DNA of 5,581 nucleotides from assembly GCA_023229165.1 (NCBI GenBank), contig JALNZQ010000180.1, positions 1-5,581 on the forward strand, read 5' to 3'. The position numbers and the translations under genes are program-made. Source of the stretch: Methanothrix sp. (lineage in GTDB: Archaea > Halobacteriota > Methanosarcinia > Methanotrichales > Methanotrichaceae). The notes below the pieces were generated by a model. It had not been told where the DNA came from, ran no database searches, and was given only the letters and a program-made list of their open reading frames with translations. Below, piece after piece: positions 1-5,404 of this stretch. How positions within the stretch are numbered: position 1 is the first letter of the stretch; every line of letters starts with the position of its first letter.

Positions 1-204
1 CAGGGCCCGCTCCAGGACGCTATCTTCAAAGACCACTCTCCTATGGGGGTGGTCAAGCTCTCTTGCTGCATCAGCTGCTCTCGTCCAGGCATCATCATGG
101 CCGAAGCTGAAGGTGACAAGCTCTATCTCGTCAAAGAACGGTTCGAGAAGAAGAGCCGCCAAGCTGCTATCTTTTCCGCCGGAAAATAAGATTGCAACCT
201 TCAT
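1..204 (-). CDS. PP-loop ATP-pyrophosphatase family protein, N-terminal part (runs off the left edge)
   Basis: Reading the minus strand from the ATG at 204 gives 68 open codons to the edge of the window, so the gene is partial at its 3' end. The product begins MKVAILFSGGKDSSLAALLL. SGGKDSS (residues 8-14) after a short beta strand is the PP-loop that binds the ATP pyrophosphate in the N-type ATP pyrophosphatase/adenine-nucleotide alpha-hydrolase superfamily (QueC, ThiI, TtcA, asparagine synthetase and relatives). A second strand (LVTFSFGHDD, about residues 29-38) fits the alternating strand/helix fold. These enzymes adenylate a substrate, often a tRNA base or a small-molecule precursor; the substrate here cannot be told from 68 residues. 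The gene starts 25 bases after the PDCD5-like gene and is probably co-transcribed with it and rps19e, which hints at a role in translation or RNA modification. The ribosome binding site is weak (AGG about 8 bases upstream). Confidence 0.85.
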   Translation of the reverse strand, partial: MKVAILFSGGKDSSLAALLLEPFFDEIELVTFSFGHDDAWTRAADAARELDHPHRRVVFEDSVLERAL

Positions 205-229
205 AAACTGCCTACAGCTTACAGTCGCT

Positions 230-571
230 TTATCTCCTGGTTATGGTGATGTCTCTCTTTGTGGGCTGAGCCTGCTTGAGGATCGCCTTGAGTTGCTCGT
301 CTGTAATTGCGCCCCTCAGCCTGCCACTTTGAGCAAGCATGATGAGCTGGCCTTCAATCTGAGTGACGAACTCCGGCTTGGTCATGCGTATCGCATTGAG
401 CCGTTCCCGTGCTTCTGGGGTGAGGATGGTCCTCATTAAGGATGCCTTTTTGGCCTCCATCTCTTGCTGGGCCTGCTCTTGCGAAGCCGCGGCCATCTGC
501 GAATCCATCTGCTGCTTTTGGATCTGGTCCATCCTCTTTCGTCTTAATTCTGCAAGCTCATCATCAGCCAT
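230..571 (-). CDS. PDCD5-family DNA/RNA-binding protein
   Basis: This 113-residue protein matches the archaeal PDCD5 (programmed cell death 5/TFAR19-like) family in length and pattern. It has a charged N-terminal helix rich in Gln, Met and Ala (about 1-45). The compact helical core is marked by LTPEARERLNAIRM (50-63), KPEFVTQIEGQLIMLAQSG (65-83) and ITDEQLKAIL (89-98). It ends in a basic tail, TKRDITITRR. Archaeal members are small helical-bundle proteins reported or annotated as nucleic-acid binding; no precise cellular role is established, and the name comes from the human homologue. It lies 22 bases after the rps19e stop, with a GAGG binding site at 581-584, 9 bases before the ATG. The rps19e-PDCD5 order is a recurrent archaeal arrangement, which supports the call and suggests a ribosome- or translation-linked job. 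Confidence 0.93.
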   Translation of the reverse strand: MADDELAELRRKRMDQIQKQQMDSQMAAASQEQAQQEMEAKKASLMRTILTPEARERLNAIRMTKPEFVTQIEGQLIMLAQSGRLRGAITDEQLKAILKQAQPTKRDITITRR

Positions 572-593
572 ACTTTTCTTCCTCGCTTAAGCT

Positions 594-1058
594 TTATGCC
601 GAATCTGCAGCAGGTTCTGCTACAGGTGCAGCAGAGCCTTGCATCTGGCTTCTTATCTTATGGGCTACCCCATCAAGGTATGCCTGACCCGCGGGGGTCA
701 TTTGGCGTCCTTTCTTTAGTTTCTTCACGTAGCCGGCCTTCTCCAGCTGCTGCAGTGACTCTCTTGCCACTGAGCCGCTGCCTTTGCAGAAGAATCCTGT
801 AGCTACGCCCTTGCGGTGCTTTCCGCCATAGAAGCTTCTAAGGCGGGAAACGCCCACCGGGCCGTCGATATATATTCTGCGCAGTACTGATGCGCACCGC
901 ACAAACCACCAATCGGGGTTTGTGGGAGGCATCTCCCTATTTACCCCAGTCTTAGCAAACTCAGCCCATTCCGGGGGCTGAACCTTGCCCGCCGCCTTTA
1001 GCTCCTGGGCCACGGCAGCTATTAAGTCATGGGGAGGTACGTCGTAAACAGTTGTCAA
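594..1058 (-). CDS. rps19e: 30S ribosomal protein S19e
   Basis: From the TTG at 1058 the product is 154 residues and starts MTTVYDVPPHDLI, as archaeal S19e proteins do. S19e is a winged-helix protein of the small-subunit head, found in archaea and eukaryotes and not in bacteria; in eukaryotes it is needed for 40S maturation. Family signatures are WAEFAKTGVNREMPP (31-45), DWWFVRCASVLRRIYIDGPV (49-68), SRLRSFYGGKHRKG (71-84), KGSGSVARESLQQLEKAGY (92-110) and GRQMTPAGQAYLD (117-129). The last 14 or so residues form an Ala/Pro tail (SAAPVAEPAADSA) beyond the usual end. An in-frame TTG at 1067 would add three residues, but it lies one base from the GGAGG ribosome binding site; the TTG at 1058 has 10 bases of spacing. 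It is the first gene of a three-gene operon with its own TATA promoter. Confidence 0.96.
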   Translation of the reverse strand: MTTVYDVPPHDLIAAVAQELKAAGKVQPPEWAEFAKTGVNREMPPTNPDWWFVRCASVLRRIYIDGPVGVSRLRSFYGGKHRKGVATGFFCKGSGSVARESLQQLEKAGYVKKLKKGRQMTPAGQAYLDGVAHKIRSQMQGSAAPVAEPAADSA

Positions 1059-1068
1059 ATCCTTCAAT

Positions 1069-1073
1069 CCTCC
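1069..1073 (-). promoter_or_regulatory. Ribosome binding site GGAGG of rps19e
   Basis: The minus strand reads GGAGGATTGAAGGATTTG here. The GGAGG sits 10 bases before the TTG at 1058 and 1 base before the TTG at 1067, so it decides for the downstream non-ATG start. No ATG is available at this end of the gene. Confidence 0.65.
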
Positions 1074-1114
1074 AAATGATAAGGAACAAACCAGAACCCT
1101 TACGCAGAAACAAG

Positions 1115-1130
1115 TATAAATGCTTTTTCC
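1115..1130 (-). promoter_or_regulatory. Archaeal BRE/TATA promoter of the rps19e operon
   Basis: On the minus strand GGAAAAAGCATTTATACTT gives a purine/A-rich BRE (1123-1130) directly before a TTTATA box (1115-1120). A start about 25 bases further on would fall near 1092, leaving a leader of roughly 34 bases that contains the GGAGG site. Placement and shape fit; no transcript data support it. Confidence 0.6.
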
Positions 1131-1266
1131 GAGCGATACGAATTTTGGAGTGACTCTTTTGTTCTCTTAGCTTAATAACTTGGCTATCCGGGAAGAGAAC
1201 TCTCTGCATCGATCATAAAGCCCCTGCTTTTTAGGCAGAAGCCTTCCAATATCTTCTGGCTTGTTC

Positions 1267-1620
1267 TCATTTTGGCTCGGTCCCTTTTCCGGGTACGAAG
1301 GGTATAAGCTTGCGCCGTACAATATCCTTAATCTGTCGGGCCTTGTTGGCAGCTGTCTTCTGGCTTACTCCAAAAAGAGCAGCTAGCTCGTCTGCCTTCA
1401 TATGAGGCACCTGAGATTTATCGAAGAGGAAGTTGACATTAGCCAGGGAATAGACAATTGCCGCCGCCCAGACATCCTTTCTGCCCCTCTCCAATGGCGA
1501 AGGCCTCTTTCTCGCCAGGACTGCCGTCATGTCGCGAGCAAGCTCTGCGTACTCTTCATCCAGGTGCTTGCGGCAGACGGCTTCTGCCAGGGCTACTATT
1601 TCGTCGTAGACGGGCTGCAT
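1267..1620 (-). CDS. DUF6398-like small helix-turn-helix-type protein, probably 5'-frameshifted
   Basis: The open frame from the ATG at 1620 gives 117 residues. The stretch ARKRPSPLERGRKDVWAAAI (36-55), then VNFLFD (62-67), PHMKADELAALFGVSQKTAA (72-91) and NKARQIKDI (92-100) is the pattern I associate with the DUF6398 family, whose function is unknown. The segment ADELAALFGVSQKTAANKARQI looks like a helix-turn-helix, so DNA binding is possible but only inferred. The ATG at 1620 has no ribosome binding site. An ATG at 1655 has a good one, and its frame reads MSEKKSDSVSLK before shifting out at an A-run next to 1620, so the true product is probably about 12 residues longer (see findings). It follows serB in the same direction but has its own promoter. 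The family call is from memory of its signature, not from a search. Confidence 0.78.
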   Translation of the reverse strand: MQPVYDEIVALAEAVCRKHLDEEYAELARDMTAVLARKRPSPLERGRKDVWAAAIVYSLANVNFLFDKSQVPHMKADELAALFGVSQKTAANKARQIKDIVRRKLIPFVPGKGTEPK

Positions 1621-1655
1621 TTTAAGGAGACGGAATCGGATTTCTTTTCGGACAT
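1621..1655 (-). other. Likely displaced N-terminus of the DUF6398-like protein
   Basis: The minus strand from the ATG at 1655 reads MSEKKSDSVSLK, a typical hydrophilic start. It is in a different frame from the 117-residue ORF that begins at 1620. Adding one A to the TTAAAATG run would join them as SLK-MQPVYDEI. As given, this frame ends after 19 codons inside the downstream gene. Confidence 0.5.
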
Positions 1656-1658
1656 AAT

Positions 1659-1664
1659 GACCTC
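1659..1664 (-). promoter_or_regulatory. Ribosome binding site for the ATG at 1655
   Basis: GAGGTC on the minus strand lies 4-5 bases before the ATG at 1655. The ATG at 1620 lacks any such site, which favours 1655 as the real or ancestral start. Confidence 0.5.
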
Positions 1665-1680
1665 ATCCGGATCGATGCAT

Positions 1681-1693
1681 AATTCTTAGAATT
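1681..1693. promoter_or_regulatory. Perfect 13-bp palindrome, candidate operator
   Basis: AATTCT-T-AGAATT is a perfect 6-1-6 dyad. It touches the TATA-like box (1692-1699) and lies between it and the expected transcript start (about 1670) of the DUF6398-like gene. That is a classic position for a repressor site. The regulator is unknown; autoregulation by the neighbouring HTH-like protein is only a guess. High A+T content makes chance occurrence possible. Confidence 0.4.
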
Positions 1694-1708
1694 TTAATAT
1701 TTTTCCGA
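1692..1708 (-). promoter_or_regulatory. BRE/TATA-like promoter of the DUF6398-like gene
   Basis: The minus strand reads CGGAAAAATATTAAAATTC directly after the serB stop, with a GGAAAA BRE-like stretch followed by TATTAAAA (1692-1699). A start near 1670 would give a short leader holding the GAGGTC site and the ATG at 1655. Confidence 0.5.
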
Positions 1709-2944
1709 TTACGGCATCTCTTTATCCTTCTCAGCCAATCCCAGCACATTGAGCAATCCTAGTAGGTTCTCCCTGGATAGTGACCCGTCGGAGACCTTCT
1801 TTAGGACCTCTTTGGCATTGAAGGCCACTCCGAGACCAGCGTTCTTGATCATTAGGCAGTCGTTGGCTCCGTCGCCCACGGCCACGATGCTGTCCGGGCT
1901 GATATTCTCCAGCTCTGCCAGCCGGTAGATGATGCGCCCCTTGGCCTCGGCATCGATGATATCTCCTCTGATCTCGCCGGTGACAAAGCCGTTCTCAATC
2001 ATCAGCTCATTGGCAAAGGTGTAGTCAAATCCCAACTGCTCTTTGAGGACATCGGTAAAATAGGTAAAGCCGCCGCTGATGAGGGCGATCTTGTAGCCCA
2101 GGTGCTTTAGATGATGCAGCAGCTCCTCCGATCCGGGGGTAAGACGCAGGTCGGATGCAATCTCCTGCAAGGATCTCTCCGGCATACCCTTGAGGAGGCG
2201 CACCCTCTGGCGCAGCGACTCCTTGAAGTCCATCTCCCCATTCATGGCCTTCTCAGTTATCGCTTTTACCTGCTCGTCCACTCCCGCAAATCCCGCCAGT
2301 TTGTTGATGATCTCGAAATCGACAATGGTCATGTCCATGTCAAAGACGATGAGCCGCTTCTCTTTGCGTGAGCGGCCCAGATCCTGAATCACCACATCCA
2401 GGCCGAGAAGCTCGCAATCCTTCTTCAGCTTATTTTTGCAATCATCCTCATTGCAATCGGAAAAGTCTGTGAGAAATTCAATTGATATTAGATCGCCGCG
2501 AGCCGTGACCGCTGCCCGTTCGATATTTATCTCATTTCCGGCAGCCACGTTTGCTGCATCGCGAATGATGCCCGGCCGGTCTTTGGCCAGAATGGTAACC
2601 ACGTGCAGGTTCTTCTTTGATCTGCGCCGACCCCGGTACTGGCCGAGGGGCAGGAAATTGAATTGAATGCCGAGATCGTCGGCCTTTCTATGCAGCCACG
2701 CTTGTAGCTCGCTGGCGGTGACGCGCGCATTGGCAAAATCTGCTACCACAGACATGACGAAAATGCCCTGCATCACCCGCTGATCCATATCCACGATATT
2801 CACATTCTGCTGGGCAGGCTCCTCCAGGATATCGCGGATTAGTCCCGGTCTGTCTTTGCCCAGGAATGAGATGACCCAAAGATCGTCGTTCAGAGGGCAG
2901 ATCCCCCATTTCTTAGCGGCAGCATCGGAAACAATGCTAACCAT
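1709..2944 (-). CDS. serB: Phosphoserine phosphatase SerB with two N-terminal ACT domains
   Basis: This 411-residue protein should hydrolyse O-phospho-L-serine to serine, the last step of the phosphorylated serine pathway, in the cytoplasm. Two ACT domains come first, each opening with the same signature: WVISFLGKDRPGLIRDI (23-39) and HVVTILAKDRPGIIRDA (114-130). ACT domains usually bind amino acids, so feedback by serine is plausible. The HAD phosphatase follows from about 197. Motif I is FDMDMT, with nucleophile Asp202, acid/base Asp204 and Thr206. The cap helix carries FKESLRQRV (240-248), with the substrate-binding Glu and Arg. Motif II is Ser290-GG, motif III Lys335, and motif IV GDGANDCLM with Asp358 and Asp362. 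All key residues are present. The start is the only one possible: TGA directly precedes the ATG, and the next in-frame start codons lie inside the first ACT domain. It begins 34 bases after the membrane-protein gene and may share its transcript. Confidence 0.95.
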   Translation of the reverse strand: MVSIVSDAAAKKWGICPLNDDLWVISFLGKDRPGLIRDILEEPAQQNVNIVDMDQRVMQGIFVMSVVADFANARVTASELQAWLHRKADDLGIQFNFLPLGQYRGRRRSKKNLHVVTILAKDRPGIIRDAANVAAGNEINIERAAVTARGDLISIEFLTDFSDCNEDDCKNKLKKDCELLGLDVVIQDLGRSRKEKRLIVFDMDMTIVDFEIINKLAGFAGVDEQVKAITEKAMNGEMDFKESLRQRVRLLKGMPERSLQEIASDLRLTPGSEELLHHLKHLGYKIALISGGFTYFTDVLKEQLGFDYTFANELMIENGFVTGEIRGDIIDAEAKGRIIYRLAELENISPDSIVAVGDGANDCLMIKNAGLGVAFNAKEVLKKVSDGSLSRENLLGLLNVLGLAEKDKEMP

Positions 2945-2978
2945 TCAAGCCTAAATACTTTTTCGGCCCAGAGATTTT

Positions 2979-3539
2979 TCACTGAAACGATCCCGAATTC
3001 CGACGGTTTCGCTTCAGCTCGGCAACTCTCATCATCAAATGCCAGGTATTCTCGACAGCTGCGATGGTCAACCATACTATTACCATCACCATCCAACCCA
3101 GGTAGCGAGTCCTGCCTTGCAGGATGTCTGCGCCGATAAATGTCAGTGTCAAGTAACAGATCGTATTGGGAATCAATAGTCCTCTCAGGATCATGCTTGA
3201 TTCGAAGACCCTATGCTCATCCTTTCTTCTTAAAAATCTCAGCCACAAAGCGGCTGTATGCACTATTTGTATTATGCCCAAAATAAGAAGCGGATAGCCT
3301 ATTCCAGTGGATGTATCCGACGGGACTACGAAAATGAAGGCAAAGGATAAAATCATCAAGAAATTTATAAATATCTCTTCTGCGAGCATGCGAATGTCGC
3401 TTGACTTTTTTGCCTCGGCTATGACATCAATATGCAATGTGACTGCAACGAAGATCAGGCCGACGAGAGTTGCAGATGCAGAACCGGTCAGCATATAGAA
3501 ATCCCGCCAGGAATCAATAGATTCGACAAAACCGTTCAT
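2979..3539 (-). CDS. Five-helix integral membrane protein of unknown function
   Basis: From the ATG at 3539 the product is 186 residues. I see five hydrophobic segments: about 15-36 (MLTGSASATLVGLIFVAV), 54-73, 79-101, 116-140 and 146-168. Between them lie a charged loop AEAKKSSDIR (41-50) and a basic loop RFLRRKDEHR (101-110); the C-terminal tail is basic (RVAELKRNRRNSGSFQ). The N-terminal motif WRDFYMLTGSASATLVGLIF recalls a group of uncharacterised bacterial and archaeal membrane proteins of similar size, but I know no proven function. A TTG at 3602 would add 21 residues. The ATG at 3539 is better because GGAGG lies 7 bases before it and the expected transcript start is downstream of 3602. 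The gene is visibly more A+T-rich than serB or the aldehyde dehydrogenase. It precedes serB in the same direction and is divergent from the dehydrogenase. Confidence 0.82.
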   Translation of the reverse strand: MNGFVESIDSWRDFYMLTGSASATLVGLIFVAVTLHIDVIAEAKKSSDIRMLAEEIFINFLMILSFAFIFVVPSDTSTGIGYPLLILGIIQIVHTAALWLRFLRRKDEHRVFESSMILRGLLIPNTICYLTLTFIGADILQGRTRYLGWMVMVIVWLTIAAVENTWHLMMRVAELKRNRRNSGSFQ

Positions 3540-3546
3540 ATCCAAG

Positions 3547-3551
3547 CCTCC
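3547..3551 (-). promoter_or_regulatory. Ribosome binding site GGAGG fixing the membrane-protein start
   Basis: The minus strand reads TGGAGGCTTGGATATG. The 7-base spacing to the ATG at 3539 is near ideal and argues against the upstream TTG at 3602. Confidence 0.75.
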
Positions 3552-3608
3552 AAATTTTCTGGTTTTTTCATTTCTCTGATGGGTAATCCAGTTTCTTACC
3601 AATCATGG

Positions 3609-3616
3609 TTATATAA
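3609..3616. promoter_or_regulatory. TATA box TTATATAA between divergent genes
   Basis: For the minus-strand membrane-protein gene this box predicts a start near 3586 and a leader of about 47 bases. The box is a perfect palindrome, so it could in principle also serve the plus-strand dehydrogenase (start near 3638). The flanking BRE is weak in both directions. Confidence 0.5.
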
Positions 3617-3645
3617 TGCTCATAATATTAATAAACGTTAATCAA

Positions 3646-3651
3646 TTAAAA
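3646..3651 (+). promoter_or_regulatory. Possible TATA-like box of the aldehyde dehydrogenase gene
   Basis: TTAAAA in the context ATCAATTAAAAGC would place the transcript start near 3675, about 30 bases before the ATG. ACTATAG at 3657-3663 is an alternative. Neither is a strong match, so this is tentative. Confidence 0.3.
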
Positions 3652-3695
3652 GCAAAGACTATAGATGCTCGTGAGTATCAGTAGCATTCAACCAA

Positions 3696-3700
3696 GAGGT
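3696..3700 (+). promoter_or_regulatory. Ribosome binding site of the aldehyde dehydrogenase
   Basis: GAGGT lies 5 bases before the ATG at 3706. It favours that start over the second in-frame ATG five codons later. Confidence 0.6.
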
Positions 3701-3705
3701 CGTTT

Positions 3706-5139
3706 ATGCAACAATCTCACATGCTCATCAACGGCGAAGAGGTCGCCTCCTCATCCGGCAGAGTCGAAATCATCCGCAATCCGGCCAACCAGCAGCCTGT
3801 GGCCGAAGTGGCTGTGGGCACGCGTCAGGATGCCCGGCTGGCTCTGCAGGCGGCCAAGAAGGCTTTTCCCATCTGGTCAGCAACGCCTAGCCTAAAACGG
3901 GCCGATCTTCTGCACGAAGCCGCCCGGCTGGTTCGGGAGCGAGCGGAGGAGATTGCCCGGCTGCTGACTCTGGAGATGGGCAAGCCCCTAAAAAATGCCA
4001 AAATGGAGGTTCTATCCTCTGCGGATGTCCTTGACTTTTATGCCGAAGAGGGCAGGAGAAACTTTGGCGAGTGGATTTCTTCCTCGCACAGCCGCAGCAT
4101 CGTGCTCAGGCAGCCTGTAGGCGTGGCCGCTCTCATCACGCCCTGGAACTTTCCCGTCGATCTATTGGCCTGGAAGGTCGCGCCCGCTCTCGCAGCCGGC
4201 TGCACATTCGTGGCCAAGCCCCCTAGCCTCGCTCCTCTGGCCGCTACAGAGTTTGTGCGGGCCGTCTGCGAAGCTGGCCTGCCGGCGGGCGCGGCCAATG
4301 TGGTGCACGGGCCGGGAGGCATCGTGGGCGCCGAGCTGGTGGAAAATCCCATCTCCCGAAAGATCGCCTTTACCGGAGAGACACAGACAGGTCGCTGGAT
4401 CATGGCCCATGCTGCGGCGCACATCAAGCGCGTCTCCCTGGAGCTGGGCGGCCAGTCGCCCTTCATCGTCTGTCCGGATGCCGACATAGAGGCGGCTGCC
4501 GCCTCTGCCGCCCAGAGGGCCTTCTCCAACATGGGCCAGATCTGCATCAGCGTCAATAGAATTTATGTGGCGCAGGAGGTGGCCGAGCAGTTCACTGAGT
4601 TGCTGATCTCGTGCGCCGAGCGGCTCAAGATTGGCGACGGCCTGCAGCCGGATGTGGACCTGGGGCCCATGTTCAGCCGGAAGCAGCGGGAGAGAACGCG
4701 GGAGCATGTGGCCGATGCGATTGAAAAAGGGGCAGAGCTTCTCACGGGCGGGCGGGAACCGGAGGGCAAGGCTTTTGAGAAAGGCTACTTCTTCCGGCCC
4801 ACGGTGCTGGGCGAGGCAGACCACAGCATGAGAGTGATGCGAGAGGAGACCTTTGGGCCAGTGGCTCCCATTATGAAATTCAAGACGCTGGAGGAGGCCA
4901 TAGCTCTGGCTAACGATAGCGAGTACGGCCTGGCAGCCTATGTCTTCACCAATGACCTCAAGACGGCCCTGCGCGCTGCAGAAGGGCTGGAGGCGGGAGG
5001 AGTTGGAATCAATGTCAACAGCGTGGTGGACCTGCAAGCGCCCTTGGGTTGGCGGAAGGAGAGCGGCCTGGGCCGGGAGCTGGGGCACCATGGCCTGGAT
5101 GCTTATTTGGAAACGAAGCACATCCGCCTGGGGATGTGA
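3706..5139 (+). CDS. NAD(P)-dependent aldehyde dehydrogenase (ALDH superfamily)
   Basis: The product has 477 residues, the usual length for a soluble ALDH, which oxidises an aldehyde to a carboxylic acid with NAD or NADP. The catalytic set is complete: ITPWNFP with oxyanion Asn148, the cofactor-binding Lys171 in AKPPS, general base Glu246 in LELGG, nucleophile Cys280 in NMGQIC, and Glu381 in EETFGPV, which contacts the nicotinamide ribose. The dinucleotide-fold turn is FTGETQTG (222-229), where most relatives have GST in place of GET. Overall it resembles the succinate-semialdehyde/lactaldehyde dehydrogenase branch, but substrate and cofactor cannot be fixed by eye. GAGGT at 3696-3700, 5 bases before the ATG, supports this start. 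The gene stands alone, divergent from the membrane-protein gene and followed by a terminator. Its G+C content is clearly higher than that of its left neighbour. Confidence 0.95.
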   Translation: MQQSHMLINGEEVASSSGRVEIIRNPANQQPVAEVAVGTRQDARLALQAAKKAFPIWSATPSLKRADLLHEAARLVRERAEEIARLLTLEMGKPLKNAKMEVLSSADVLDFYAEEGRRNFGEWISSSHSRSIVLRQPVGVAALITPWNFPVDLLAWKVAPALAAGCTFVAKPPSLAPLAATEFVRAVCEAGLPAGAANVVHGPGGIVGAELVENPISRKIAFTGETQTGRWIMAHAAAHIKRVSLELGGQSPFIVCPDADIEAAAASAAQRAFSNMGQICISVNRIYVAQEVAEQFTELLISCAERLKIGDGLQPDVDLGPMFSRKQRERTREHVADAIEKGAELLTGGREPEGKAFEKGYFFRPTVLGEADHSMRVMREETFGPVAPIMKFKTLEEAIALANDSEYGLAAYVFTNDLKTALRAAEGLEAGGVGINVNSVVDLQAPLGWRKESGLGRELGHHGLDAYLETKHIRLGM

Positions 5140-5163
5140 GCACCCATCAGCTCATACTTTTTC
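5137..5163 (+). terminator. Hairpin plus T-run after the aldehyde dehydrogenase
   Basis: TGAGC (5137-5141, starting at the stop codon itself) pairs with GCTCA (5150-5154) around an 8-base loop. TACTTTTTC follows, with five consecutive T. The stem is short, but the T-rich end fits archaeal termination. Confidence 0.5.
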
Positions 5164-5306
5164 ATAATCCTTCGGCAACATTCCGACATTTGCCTCTTTC
5201 CTCTCAAATCACTTTAATACTGGCATGACTGAAGGCAGAAGAAAAATCGAGCATCTTCGGCCTAATCCACCTGATAAACCCTGGAAATGAAAGCGCAAAG
5301 AATTAA

Positions 5307-5331
5307 TATGTTAGTCATATCTGCTAACATA
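5307..5331. repeat. 25-bp inverted repeat, operator-like
   Basis: TATGTTAG (5307-5314) and CTAACATA (5324-5331) are perfect 8-base inverted arms separated by 9 bases. The dyad ends 23 bases before the TATA box of the small ORF that follows. The arm spacing fits a dimeric regulator contacting one face of the helix. It does not look like a terminator, since no T-run follows. It is most simply an activator or repressor site for the downstream gene. Confidence 0.5.
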
Positions 5332-5354
5332 AACAAAAATAGTAAGCGCATATG

Positions 5355-5362
5355 TTTATAAA
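5355..5362 (+). promoter_or_regulatory. TATA box TTTATAAA of the small exported ORF
   Basis: TTTATAAA in the context GCATATGTTTATAAAG predicts a start near 5385, just before the GGAGGG ribosome binding site. It is the clearest TATA box on the plus strand of the window. Confidence 0.6.
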
Positions 5363-5390
5363 GAAGAAAAAGACGCACAACAAATTGTCT

Positions 5391-5396
5391 GGAGGG
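5391..5396 (+). promoter_or_regulatory. Strong ribosome binding site GGAGGG
   Basis: It lies 8 bases before the ATG at 5405 and only 2 bases before the ATG at 5399, so it selects the second ATG. Confidence 0.7.
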
Positions 5397-5404
5397 AAAT
5401 GCCA

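Noticed and set aside
113..439. Plus-strand open frame of 108 codons at the left edge
   Set aside because: Antisense to the PP-loop and PDCD5-like genes, both of which show clear family motifs on the minus strand.
1027..1209. Minus-strand open frame of 60 codons overlapping the start of rps19e
   Set aside because: It runs through the rps19e TATA box and ribosome binding site into the S19e coding region in another frame, and the peptide resembles nothing known.
1233..1260. CAGAAG...CTTCTG imperfect hairpin after the DUF6398-like stop
   Set aside because: Only six base pairs with a long spacer and no T-run on the minus strand, so not a supportable terminator.
1402..1689. Plus-strand open frame of 95 codons opposite the DUF6398-like gene
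   Set aside because: Shadow of the minus-strand gene and its promoter; no ribosome binding site and no family pattern.
2951..2965. CGAAAAAGTATTTAG, a BRE/TATA-like string just upstream of serB
   Set aside because: A start 25 bases downstream would fall near 2929, inside serB and past its only usable ATG (2944), with no later start before the first ACT domain. serB is more likely read from the upstream promoter.
3627..3642. ATTAA-N6-TTAAT dyad in the divergent intergenic region
   Set aside because: Short arms in very A+T-rich sequence; expected by chance.
4038..4556. Minus-strand open frame of 172 codons inside the dehydrogenase gene
   Set aside because: Antisense shadow; Ala/Met/Pro-rich with no family pattern, and it overlaps the other antisense frame.
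4162..5121. Minus-strand open frame of 319 codons opposite the aldehyde dehydrogenase
   Set aside because: It is antisense to a complete, motif-verified ALDH gene, has no recognisable domain, and is explained by the high G+C codon pattern of that gene.
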